Below are positions 24,629 to 32,613 of a stretch of 64,000 bases of DNA, in pieces; the stretch's first letter is position 1; each line of letters starts with the position of its first letter. The DNA is from Streptomyces ficellus (lineage in GTDB: Bacteria; Actinomycetota; Actinomycetes; Streptomycetales; Streptomycetaceae). The notes below the pieces were generated by a model. That model made no database searches, was not told the origin of the DNA, and worked only from the letters and a program-made list of their open reading frames with translations. A program made the position numbers and the translations under genes. The DNA lies in assembly GCF_009739905.1 (NCBI RefSeq), contig NZ_CP034279.1, positions 372,001 through 436,000 of the forward strand, given 5' to 3'.

Positions 24629-24993
24629 CCTTCCCCCGCTGCGCCGCGCCATGACGTGCCGTTCGCGGTGACCGGAGTGGCCGCGCTTCCGGCGGCCCAC
24701 CGGTACGACCGGCCGTGACCGGCCCGCCGGCCGCGTACTGACCCGGCCGGCGGCACCGCTCCGCCCGCACGCCCCGCACGGCCGGCACACCCGCGTGTTC
24801 CCACCACACGTCGCTCCCCCGGCACAACACCCCGGCACGACACTGCTCCCGCCGTCGTCCGGCTCCCGCCGTCGTCCGGCGCTTCCGCCCGTCGCGCTTC
24901 CCCCGCCCCCCACGCCCCGCACCAGCACCGCATGAGCACCGCACGGTCGCCCCCGCTGCGGCGCGTCGCCGCACCCGCTCCAGGAGGTCCCCC
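24629..24993 (+). other. C-rich untranslated leader of the sulfonate operon
   Basis: There is no gene here. The sense strand is strikingly C-rich and G-poor from about 24770 to 24940, with runs such as ccaccacac and cccccgcccccc. Two 16-bp direct repeats, CCCGCCGTCGTCCGGC, lie at 24848-24863 and 24865-24880. A cytosine-rich, unstructured leader is what a Rho loading site would look like, consistent with leader-peptide control. The AGGAGG site of the next gene is at 24982-24987. Confidence 0.5.
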
Positions 24994-25554
24994 TTGTCGT
25001 ACGTCGTCGCCATCTCCGGAAGTCCGTCCGCCGATTCCCGCACCGCCCGGGTGGCGGAGCACCTGCTGCACCGGCTCGCCGCCGACGGGAGGGGCGTCGG
25101 GCACATCACGGTGCGGGACCTTCCCCCGGCCGAGCTCCTCGGGGGCTCCGCCGCGCACCCGGCCCTGCGGCCGGCGCTGCACACGGTGGCCCGCGCCGAG
25201 GGCGTCGTCGTCGCCACACCGGTCTACAAGGCCTCGTACAGCGGCCTGGTGAAGGTCTTCCTCGACCTGCTTCCCCAGTCCGGGCTGGCGGGCAAGGTCG
25301 TCCTCCCACTGGTCACCGGCGGCAGCCTCGCCCACATGCTCGCGATGGACTACGCGCTGCGCCCGGTGCTGTCGGCGCTGGGCGCCCGGCACATCGTGCC
25401 CGGGGCGTTCCTGCTCGACTCGGTGATCGAGCGGGTGGGCGCGGCGTCGTGCCGCGTGGAGCCGGAGGCCGAACTGCGGCTGTGGCAAGCCGTGGACGGC
25501 TTCGCCGAGGCGCTCACCGGCCGGGCCGCACCCACCCTCAGCGCCGCCCTCTGA
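24994..25554 (+). CDS. NADPH-dependent FMN reductase, SsuE-like
   Basis: A 186-aa flavodoxin-fold reductase starting at TTG with AGGAGG 6 bp upstream. The FMN phosphate loop is SGSPSADSRT (residues 8-17). ATPVYKASYSGLVKVFLDLLP is the SsuE/MsuE signature. It should supply reduced FMN to the two-component monooxygenase encoded at 28545-29924, which oxidatively releases sulfite from organosulfur substrates. It is the first enzyme gene after the leader peptide. Confidence 0.88.
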   Translation: MSYVVAISGSPSADSRTARVAEHLLHRLAADGRGVGHITVRDLPPAELLGGSAAHPALRPALHTVARAEGVVVATPVYKASYSGLVKVFLDLLPQSGLAGKVVLPLVTGGSLAHMLAMDYALRPVLSALGARHIVPGAFLLDSVIERVGAASCRVEPEAELRLWQAVDGFAEALTGRAAPTLSAAL

Positions 25555-25610
25555 CGTACCCCGACCCCTCCCGACCGACCCGACGCCCTCTTCTCGAACA
25601 GGACGCTTCC

Positions 25611-26657
25611 ATGAGCACGTTGTCCCCGGTGAACCGACGCCGTTTCCTCGCCCTGGCCGGGCTTTCGACGGTCGCGGCCGGCTGCGGCACCGCCCTGGGC
25701 GGCGGCCCGCCCGGCAAGGGAGGGACCCGCACGCTCCGCTACCAGGGCTGGGCCGGCCAGGTGACCCCCGCCGAGCTGGCGCAGGACCTGGGACACCTGA
25801 AGGACGTGAAGCTGGAGTGGGTCGGCAACACCATCAGCGGCCCGCAGGACATCCAGTCGGCGGCGACCGGCCAGACCGACTTCGGCGGAGCCTTCAACGG
25901 CGCGGTGGTGAAGCTGGCCGCCAACGGCGCACCCGTCAAAGCGGTCATCAGCTACTACGGCTCCGACGAACAGGCCTACAGCGGCTACTACGTCCGCGCC
26001 GACAGCCCCATCCGCTCCGCCCGAGACCTGATCGGCAAGAAGGTCGGCATGAACACCCTCGGAGCCCACTCGCAGGCCATGCTCGACATCTACCTCCAGC
26101 GCAGCGGCATCTCGGCCGCCGACGCCGGGAAGGTCGAGGCCCTGGTCGTCCCGCCGGTCAACACCGAACAGTCCCTGCGGCGGCGCCAGATCGACGTGGC
26201 CGTGCTGAGCGGTCTGCTGCGGGACAAGGCGCTCGCCGGCGGCGGACTGCGGCCGCTGTTCACCGACCACCGGCTCCTGGGGTCCTTCAGCGCCGGGACG
26301 TACGTCATGACCCGGCGTTTCGTCCAGCAGAACCCCGACACGGTACGGACCTTCGTCACGGGAGTCGGCCGGGCACTGGACTGGGCGCGCACCACGCCCC
26401 GCCCCCAGGTGATCGCACGGATGACGGACATCGTGAGACGACGCGGCCGCAACGAGGACCTCGACGCCCTGCGGTACTGGAAGTCGTACGGCGTGGCCGC
26501 TCCCGGCGGGCGCATCGCGGGCAAGGAGCTCCAGCTCTGGATCGACTGGCTGGCCGAACGCGGTGACATCGACCGCGGGCGGGTCTCGCTCGACGAGCTG
26601 TACACCAACGACTTCAACGCGCCGGCGCCCGTGTCGCCGGCGGCGAGCGGGAGGTGA
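25611..26657 (+). CDS. ABC transporter substrate-binding lipoprotein, SsuA-like
   Basis: A 348-aa lipoprotein. The N-terminus has a twin-arginine-like NRRRFLALAGLSTVAAGC signal, combining RR with a lipobox Cys near residue 24, so export may use Tat. The mature part is an SsuA/NMT1-type fold (SARDLIGKKVGMNTLGAHSQAML, PPVNTEQSLRRRQIDVAVLSG). ATG has AGGA 8 bp upstream. It is followed within 5 bp by its ATPase gene. Confidence 0.87.
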   Translation: MSTLSPVNRRRFLALAGLSTVAAGCGTALGGGPPGKGGTRTLRYQGWAGQVTPAELAQDLGHLKDVKLEWVGNTISGPQDIQSAATGQTDFGGAFNGAVVKLAANGAPVKAVISYYGSDEQAYSGYYVRADSPIRSARDLIGKKVGMNTLGAHSQAMLDIYLQRSGISAADAGKVEALVVPPVNTEQSLRRRQIDVAVLSGLLRDKALAGGGLRPLFTDHRLLGSFSAGTYVMTRRFVQQNPDTVRTFVTGVGRALDWARTTPRPQVIARMTDIVRRRGRNEDLDALRYWKSYGVAAPGGRIAGKELQLWIDWLAERGDIDRGRVSLDELYTNDFNAPAPVSPAASGR

Positions 26658-26662
26658 CCCCC

Positions 26663-27505
26663 ATGGCGGATGCCGGGAACGACGGGCACACGGCGAAGAT
26701 CGTGTTCAGCGCGGTACGCAAGGAGTTCACCGTCCGGGGCGGGGACGGTGGGCGTTCCACGGTCACCGCCCTCGACGGCATCGACCTGACGGTGGGCGCG
26801 GGTGAGTTCCTCGTCGTCGTCGGTCCGAGCGGCTGCGGCAAGTCCACGCTGCTGGACCTGCTCGGCGGGCTGACCCGCCCCACGTCCGGCAGCATCCTGC
26901 TCGACGGCTCACCGGTCGCCGGGCCGGGTCTCGACCGGGGCATCGTCTTCCAGCAGTACGCCCTGCTCCCCTGGCGCACCGCCCAGGGCAACGTCGAGTT
27001 CGGGCTGGAGGCCGTCGGGGTGCCGCGGCGCGAGCGGGCGGACCGTGCGCGGGAGCACCTCGCCCTCGTGGGGCTGAGCGGGTTCGAAGGGCGTCACCCG
27101 CACGAGCTGTCCGGCGGCATGCGGCAGCGGGTCGCGATCGCGCGCAGCCTGGCGTACGACCCGGACGTGCTGCTGATGGACGAGCCCTTCGCGGCACTGG
27201 ACGCCCAGACACGGGAGTCCCTCCAGGACGAGCTGCTGCGCATCTGGCAGCGCACCGGCAAGACGATCGTCTTCATCACGCACGGCATCGACGAGGCCGT
27301 CCACCTGGGGCAGCGCGTCGCCGTGATGACCTCCCGGCCCGGCCGGATCAAGGAGGTCGTACCGGTGGATCTGCCGGTGCTGCCGGACGGGGGCGATCCG
27401 CGGTCCAGCCCCGAGTTCGCGCGGTACCGGCACCGGATCTGGTCCCTGCTGCGCGACGAGGTGTCCAGGGCCCAGCAGGAGGAGAGGGAGGGAGCGGCCG
27501 TATGA
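26663..27505 (+). CDS. ABC transporter ATP-binding protein, SsuB-like
   Basis: A 280-aa ATPase with Walker A GPSGCGKST, signature LSGGMRQRVAIARSL, Walker B VLLMDEPFAALD and VFITHGIDEAVHLGQRV. The ATG at 26663 has GGGAGG 8 bp upstream. A GTG at 26654 overlapping the previous stop is the alternative. FAALDAQTRE is characteristic of sulfonate/nitrate importers. The stop overlaps the permease start by 4 bp. Confidence 0.9.
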   Translation: MADAGNDGHTAKIVFSAVRKEFTVRGGDGGRSTVTALDGIDLTVGAGEFLVVVGPSGCGKSTLLDLLGGLTRPTSGSILLDGSPVAGPGLDRGIVFQQYALLPWRTAQGNVEFGLEAVGVPRRERADRAREHLALVGLSGFEGRHPHELSGGMRQRVAIARSLAYDPDVLLMDEPFAALDAQTRESLQDELLRIWQRTGKTIVFITHGIDEAVHLGQRVAVMTSRPGRIKEVVPVDLPVLPDGGDPRSSPEFARYRHRIWSLLRDEVSRAQQEEREGAAV

Positions 27506-28473
27506 GTTCTGTGACCGGCACCGCCACGCACGACCCGGTCGGCGACACCGCCGACCGGTCCCCCGCGACCACCACCGCGGCTGCGGCCGGCCGGCCCCGC
27601 ACCGGCCCCCCGGGCCCGAAGACGGCGCCGCCACCGGTGAGCGGGGCGGGGTCCCTGCGCCAGGGTGCCCCGCGCGGGGTGAAACCGCGCTTCGCCGTAC
27701 GCAGGCTGCTGCACCGGCTGGTCAAGGGCGGCACCCGCTCGGCGGCCGTCGTGGCGCTGCTCCTGCTGTGGGAGACGGCACCTCGGCTCGGGCTGGCCGA
27801 CCGTACGTTCCTGCCGCCGTTCAGCGAGGTGGTGGTGGCGTGGTGGCAGCTCGCCGAGAGCGGGCAGCTCGCCGACCACACACTGGCCAGCCTCGGCCGG
27901 TCCCTCAGCGGGTTCGGGATCGCGGTGGCCGTCGCCGTACCACTGGGCCTGCTGATCGGTTGGTACCGGCGGGTGGCGGACCTCCTCGGGCCGCTGCTGG
28001 AGGTGTTCCGCAACACCGCCGCGCTGGCTCTGCTGCCGGTGTTCGTGCTGCTGCTGGGCATCGGTGAGACGTCGAAGGTCTCGATCGTGGTGTACGCGTG
28101 CACCTGGCCGGTGGTGCTGAACACCATCAGTGCCGTCCGGTCCGTGGACCCGACGCTGCTGCGGCTGGCCCGGTCGATGGACCTGCCGCCGCTGCGGCTC
28201 TTCCAGAAGGTGATCCTGCCGGCGTCCGTGCCGGCGGTGTTCACCGGTGTCCGGCTCGCGGGGGCGGTGTCGGTGCTGGTGCTGGTCGCGGCCGAGATGA
28301 TCGGCGCGAAGGCGGGGCTCGGCTACCTCATCAACGCCTCCCAGTACAACTTCGCCATCCCGCAGATGTACGCCGGGATCGTCACCGTCTCGGCGATCGG
28401 CGTGCTGTTCAACCACCTGCTCGTCGTCCTGGAGCGGCGGCTCAGCTCCTGGCGGGTGCCCTCGGACGGCTGA
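27502..28473 (+). CDS. ABC transporter permease, SsuC-like
   Basis: A 323-aa permease. The first 60 residues are hydrophilic and Pro/Thr-rich. About six membrane spans follow, starting at GGTRSAAVVALLLLWETAP. The coupling loop is LARSMDLPPLRLFQKVILPASVPAVFTG. It completes the second importer of the region. The start codon lies in an ATGA overlap with the ATPase gene. Confidence 0.9.
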   Translation: MSSVTGTATHDPVGDTADRSPATTTAAAAGRPRTGPPGPKTAPPPVSGAGSLRQGAPRGVKPRFAVRRLLHRLVKGGTRSAAVVALLLLWETAPRLGLADRTFLPPFSEVVVAWWQLAESGQLADHTLASLGRSLSGFGIAVAVAVPLGLLIGWYRRVADLLGPLLEVFRNTAALALLPVFVLLLGIGETSKVSIVVYACTWPVVLNTISAVRSVDPTLLRLARSMDLPPLRLFQKVILPASVPAVFTGVRLAGAVSVLVLVAAEMIGAKAGLGYLINASQYNFAIPQMYAGIVTVSAIGVLFNHLLVVLERRLSSWRVPSDG

Positions 28474-28544
28474 CCCGACCCCACGCCCTCACCGCCCCTC
28501 CCCCACACCCACACCCACACCACACCCACACCGAAGGACTCGTC

Positions 28545-29924
28545 GTGCCCGCCACACCACCCCGCCGGATGCACCTGAACGCGTTCCTGATGAACGCGGG
28601 TCACCACGACGCCGCCTGGCGCCATCCCCTGTCCACGCCCGAGCGCGTCACCGATCCCGCGTACTTCACCGAACTGGCCAGAACCGCCGAACGCGGCCTG
28701 CTCGACTCGGTGTTCCTCGCCGACGGGCTGGCGCTGTGGGGCACAGTGCGCCACAACGCGCTGGGCGGTTTCGAGCCGCTGACGCTCCTGTCGGCGCTCG
28801 CGACCGCCACCGAACGCATCGGGCTGATCGCCACCGTCTCGACGACCTTCACCGAACCGTTCTCCACGGCACGTGCCTTCGCCTCCCTCGACCACCTGAG
28901 CGGTGGCCGGGCCGGCTGGAACATCGTGACCTCCGGGACGGTCGACGAGGCCCGCAACTTCGGCCGCGACGAGCACCTGGAGCACGGCCTGCGCTACGAG
29001 CGGGCACAGGAGTTCGTCGACGTGGCCGTGAAGCTGTGGGACAGCTGGCAGGACGACGCGATCGTGCTGGACCGGGCGGCGGGGATCTACGCCGACACCG
29101 ACAAGGTGCGGCCCGTCGACCACGGGGGGACCCACTTCCGGGTGCGGGGCCCGCTGAACGTGCCCAGATCGCCGCAGGGGCGTCCGCTGCTGGTGCAGGC
29201 GGGGTCGTCGGAGGACGGCAAGGAGTTCGCTGCCCGGCACGCGGAGGCGGTGTTCACCGCACAGCAGACCCTGTCCGACGCCCAGGCGTTCGCCAAGGAC
29301 CTGCGGAGCCGGCTGCACCGGTACGGGCGGGCCGAGGACGACGTGCGCATCCTGCCCGGTGTCTGCCCCGTCATCGGCTCCACGGAGGCGGAGGCGCGGG
29401 CCCTGGAACAGGAGCTGACCGACCTCCAGGTGCCGGCGTACGGCCTGGCGCAGCTCTCCGGGATGCTCGGCACGGACCTCACCGGCCTGCCCCTGGACGG
29501 GCCACTGCCGGAACTGCCCGAGGAGCGGGACATCAACGGCAACCGGAGCCGTTTCGCGCTCGTCGCGCGGCTCGGCCGCCGCGAGGGGCTCACCCTGCGC
29601 CAGTTGATCGCCCGGCTCGGGGGCGGCCGTGGCCACCACGTGGTGGCGGGCACCGCCGAGCAGATAGCGGACCGGCTCGAGGAGTGGTTCACCGGGGGCG
29701 CGGCGGACGGGTTCACCATCATGCCGCCGTACCTGCCCGGTGGGCTCGACCACTTCGTCGACCAGGTCGTCCCGGTGCTCCAGGAGCGCGGGCTGTTCCG
29801 CACCGAGTACACCGGCCGCACCCTGCGCGAGCACTACGGACTGCCGCGCCCCACCGCCACCACCCCTGGTTCCACCACCGGTTCCACCACGGGTTCCACC
29901 TCACGAGAGGACCACCGCTCATGA
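28545..29924 (+). CDS. LLM-class FMN-dependent monooxygenase (NtaA/SnaA/DszA family)
   Basis: A 459-aa bacterial-luciferase-like monooxygenase. GTG has GAAGGA 7 bp upstream. Diagnostic stretches are FLADGLALWGT, LSALATATERIGLIATVSTTFTEPFSTARAFASLDHLSGGRAGWNIVTS (each a known part of the FMN site) and GVCPVIGSTEAEARA. The family oxidises chelators, thioethers, sulfones and sulfonates with FMNH2 from a separate reductase, here the SsuE-like protein. The C-terminus has a GSTT repeat from a 12-bp tandem repeat (about 29868-29903). The 70-bp gap before it is almost purely C/A. Confidence 0.87.
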   Translation: MPATPPRRMHLNAFLMNAGHHDAAWRHPLSTPERVTDPAYFTELARTAERGLLDSVFLADGLALWGTVRHNALGGFEPLTLLSALATATERIGLIATVSTTFTEPFSTARAFASLDHLSGGRAGWNIVTSGTVDEARNFGRDEHLEHGLRYERAQEFVDVAVKLWDSWQDDAIVLDRAAGIYADTDKVRPVDHGGTHFRVRGPLNVPRSPQGRPLLVQAGSSEDGKEFAARHAEAVFTAQQTLSDAQAFAKDLRSRLHRYGRAEDDVRILPGVCPVIGSTEAEARALEQELTDLQVPAYGLAQLSGMLGTDLTGLPLDGPLPELPEERDINGNRSRFALVARLGRREGLTLRQLIARLGGGRGHHVVAGTAEQIADRLEEWFTGGAADGFTIMPPYLPGGLDHFVDQVVPVLQERGLFRTEYTGRTLREHYGLPRPTATTPGSTTGSTTGSTSREDHRS

Positions 29925-30856
29925 CGACCACCACGACGTCCCCCCACTCCTCCGGCCCGGACACACCAGCCGACGTCGAGGTCCGCCGGATCGGCGGGCG
30001 CATCGGTGCCGAGATCCACGGTCTCGACCTGGCGGACGGCCTCGCGCCGGAAACCGTCGCGGCGATCGGCCGGGCCCTGCTGGAGCACAAGGCCCTCGTC
30101 TTCCGCGACCAGCGCCTGGACGACGCCGGCCAGTTGCGTTTCGCCTCGCTGTTCGGCGAGCTGACCACCGCGCACCCCACCGTCCCGTCGGTCGACGGGC
30201 AGCCGCACATCCTGCCGGTGGACGGTGACGAGGGCATCCGCGCCAACCACTGGCACACCGACGTCACCTTCGTCCGTACGCCGCCGAAGGCGTCCACCCT
30301 GCGCGCCCTCGTCGTCCCGCCGTACGGGGGCAACACGCTGATCGCCAACACGGCTGCCGCCTACCGGGACCTGCCCGAGCCGCTGCGGGAGTTCGCCGAC
30401 CGGCTGTGGGCGGTGCACACCAACGCGTACGACTACGCGGAGCCGAAGGACGAGAAGGCGGCGGAGCACCGCAGGCGGTTCGTGTCGCGCCGGTACCGCA
30501 CCGCGCACCCGGTGGTCCGCGTTCATCCCGAGAGCGGGGAGCGCGGTCTGTTCATCGGCGGGTTCGCCCAGAGCCTGGTGGGCTTCGGTCCGTCGGAGTC
30601 GCGGGACCTGCTGCGGCTCCTCCAGTCGTACGTCGTACGCCCCGAGAACGTCGTGCGGATCGCGTGGCGCCCGGGTGACCTGGTGCTGTTCGACAACCGC
30701 GTCACGCAGCACTACGCCCCCGACGACTACGGCGACCTGCCCCGGCTGCTGCACCGCGTCACGGTCGCCGGGGACGTGCCCGTGGGCGTCGGCGGCGAGC
30801 CGAGCCGGGTCGTCGAGGGCGACGACGCCGCCCACTACACGCCCACGGAGGCCTGA
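29921..30856 (+). CDS. TauD/TfdA-family 2-oxoglutarate-dependent dioxygenase
   Basis: A 311-aa Fe(II)/2OG oxygenase. The facial triad is visible: His112 and Asp114 in HWHTDVTF and His264 in TQHYAP, with the 2OG-binding Arg at 279 (LLHRVTV). TauD-like enzymes hydroxylate the carbon next to sulfonate or sulfate ester groups to liberate sulfite or sulfate. It overlaps the monooxygenase stop by 4 bp and is last in the operon, ahead of a strong terminator. Confidence 0.9.
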   Translation: MTTTTTSPHSSGPDTPADVEVRRIGGRIGAEIHGLDLADGLAPETVAAIGRALLEHKALVFRDQRLDDAGQLRFASLFGELTTAHPTVPSVDGQPHILPVDGDEGIRANHWHTDVTFVRTPPKASTLRALVVPPYGGNTLIANTAAAYRDLPEPLREFADRLWAVHTNAYDYAEPKDEKAAEHRRRFVSRRYRTAHPVVRVHPESGERGLFIGGFAQSLVGFGPSESRDLLRLLQSYVVRPENVVRIAWRPGDLVLFDNRVTQHYAPDDYGDLPRLLHRVTVAGDVPVGVGGEPSRVVEGDDAAHYTPTEA

Positions 30857-30905
30857 CCGGCGTCTGACCGGGCGCCCGACCGGCGTCTGGCGGGCGGGGA
30901 CGAGA

Positions 30906-30948
30906 ACGGCGGCGGTGGGGGCGGTGATCCCGCCCCCACCGCCGCCGT
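30906..30948. terminator. Bidirectional terminator hairpin
   Basis: Perfect 19-bp arms (30906-30924 and 30930-30948) with a 5-nt loop TGATC lie between the convergent tauD-like and GAPDH genes. The hairpin serves both strands. Typical of Streptomyces, it lacks a long U tract. Confidence 0.85.
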
Positions 30949-30954
30949 CGCCGA

Positions 30955-32409
30955 TCAGACCGCGGGGGCCGGGAAGGTCGGGTACTCCACGCCGGAGACG
31001 TGCTGGACGACCCGGATGACCTGGCACGAGTAGCCGAACTCGTTGTCGTACCAGAGGTAGAGGATCGCGTTGTCGCCGTCGACCTTGGTCGCGCCGGCGT
31101 CGACGATCGAGGCGTGACGCGAGCCGACGAAGTCCATGGAGACCGCGTCGGGGGCGGTGGTGAAGTCGATCTGGCGCTTGAGCGGCGAGTGCAGCGACAC
31201 GTCGCGGAGGTACTCCAGGACCTCGTCGCGGGTGGTCTCGCGACCCAGGCGCAGGCTCAGGATGGCGATCGACACGTCCGGGACGGGGACGCGGATGGAG
31301 CTGCCGGTGATCGGCGCCTTGAGGTCCGGGAGGGCCTTGGCGACGGCGGAGGCGGCACCGGTCTCGGTGATCACCATGTTGAGCGGCGCGGAGCGGCCGC
31401 GGCGGTCGGCCTTGTGGTAGTTGTCCAGCAGGTTCTGGTCGTTGGTGAACGAGTGGACGGTCTCCACGTGACCGCGCAGGACGCCGTACTCGTCGTCCAT
31501 CGCCTTCAGCGGCGGCACGATGGCGTTGGTGGTGCAGGAGGCGCAGGACAGGACCCGCTCGTCCGGCTTGATCGTGTCGTGGTTCACACCGTGGACGATG
31601 TTGGGCACGTCGCCCTTGCCCGGGGCGGTGAGGACGACCTTGTCGATACCGGGGCGCAGGTGCTTGGACAGGCCCTCGCGGTCGCGCCACTTGCCGGTGT
31701 TGTCGATGAGGATGGCGTCCTTGATGCCGTACGCGGTGTAGTCGACCTCGGACGGGTCGTTCGCGTAGATCACCTTGATGGCGTTGCCGTTGGCGAAGAT
31801 CGTGCCACTGGCCTCGTCGACGGTGATGGTGCCCTGGAACTGGCCGTGGATCGAGTCGCGGCGCAGCAGCGAGGCGCGCTTCACGATGTCCTCGGCGGCC
31901 CGCTCGCCGCCGCCGCGCACGACGATGGCCCGCAGGCGCAGGCCGTTGCCGGAGCCGGCCTTCTCGATGAGGAGGCGGGCGACGAGGCGGCCGATGCGGC
32001 CGAAGCCGTAGAGGACGACGTCGCGTCCCTCGCGGCGCTCGATCTTGTTGGCGCCCGTGGCGCCGGCGACGGCCTCGGCGGTGAAGTCCTCGACCGACAG
32101 ACCGCGGTCGTCGGTCTTGTACTCGGCGGCGAGCATGCCGATGTCGATCTGGGAAGGACCGAGGTCGAGGGTGGCGAGGGCCCGCAGGAAGGGCATCGTC
32201 TCGGTGACCGAGAGCTCCTCGCCGGCGATCTGGCGGGCGAATCGGTGGGTCTTGAGGATGCTGACCACCGACTTGTTCACCAGGGAGCGGCTGTGCAGGA
32301 GGACGGTGACGTCATACTCCCGGTGCAGCTTCCCGATGATCGGGATCATCGACTCCGCGATCTCCTCGCGGGTCTTCCAACTGGTGAACGAGTCGTCGTT
32401 GACAGTCAC
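30955..32409 (-). CDS. Glyceraldehyde-3-phosphate dehydrogenase, long N-terminal form
   Basis: A 484-aa enzyme. The GAPDH core starts near residue 127 (DVVLYGFGRIGRLVARLL, the NAD fold). The catalytic Cys is in SCASCTTNAIVPPLKAM around residue 290. The C-terminal YDNEFGYSCQVIRVV is family-typical. The about 125-residue N-terminal extension exists in a subset of actinobacterial and cyanobacterial GAPDHs and is not catalytic. It starts at GTG with only a weak purine run upstream. It is a glycolytic or gluconeogenic enzyme of the cytosol. Confidence 0.92.
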   Translation of the reverse strand: MTVNDDSFTSWKTREEIAESMIPIIGKLHREYDVTVLLHSRSLVNKSVVSILKTHRFARQIAGEELSVTETMPFLRALATLDLGPSQIDIGMLAAEYKTDDRGLSVEDFTAEAVAGATGANKIERREGRDVVLYGFGRIGRLVARLLIEKAGSGNGLRLRAIVVRGGGERAAEDIVKRASLLRRDSIHGQFQGTITVDEASGTIFANGNAIKVIYANDPSEVDYTAYGIKDAILIDNTGKWRDREGLSKHLRPGIDKVVLTAPGKGDVPNIVHGVNHDTIKPDERVLSCASCTTNAIVPPLKAMDDEYGVLRGHVETVHSFTNDQNLLDNYHKADRRGRSAPLNMVITETGAASAVAKALPDLKAPITGSSIRVPVPDVSIAILSLRLGRETTRDEVLEYLRDVSLHSPLKRQIDFTTAPDAVSMDFVGSRHASIVDAGATKVDGDNAILYLWYDNEFGYSCQVIRVVQHVSGVEYPTFPAPAV

Positions 32410-32545
32410 AGTTTTATCTTTCGAGCTAGGCGGCGCTCATATGCTAACCCGCCCGTGTTCTGATCAGGCATGGGCCCTCCCCCGAGAGGGCGAGGGGACC
32501 CATCGGAGCAGAATTCGTTCCGCTTTGCCCCGGATTGCCGAGCAC

Positions 32546-32595
32546 GACGACGGGCCGGCGGGAGCGGCCCTCGTCCGCCCCACCGGCCCGTCGTC
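32546..32595. terminator. Hairpin after the acyl-CoA dehydrogenase gene
   Basis: Thirteen-base arms (32546-32558, GACGACGGGCCGG; 32583-32595, CCGGCCCGTCGTC) enclose a 24-nt loop, 18 bp past the stop of the minus-strand gene at 32614. A rho-independent-type hairpin without a U run. Confidence 0.65.
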
Positions 32596-32613
32596 ACCGT
32601 GCTGCCCGGCGGG

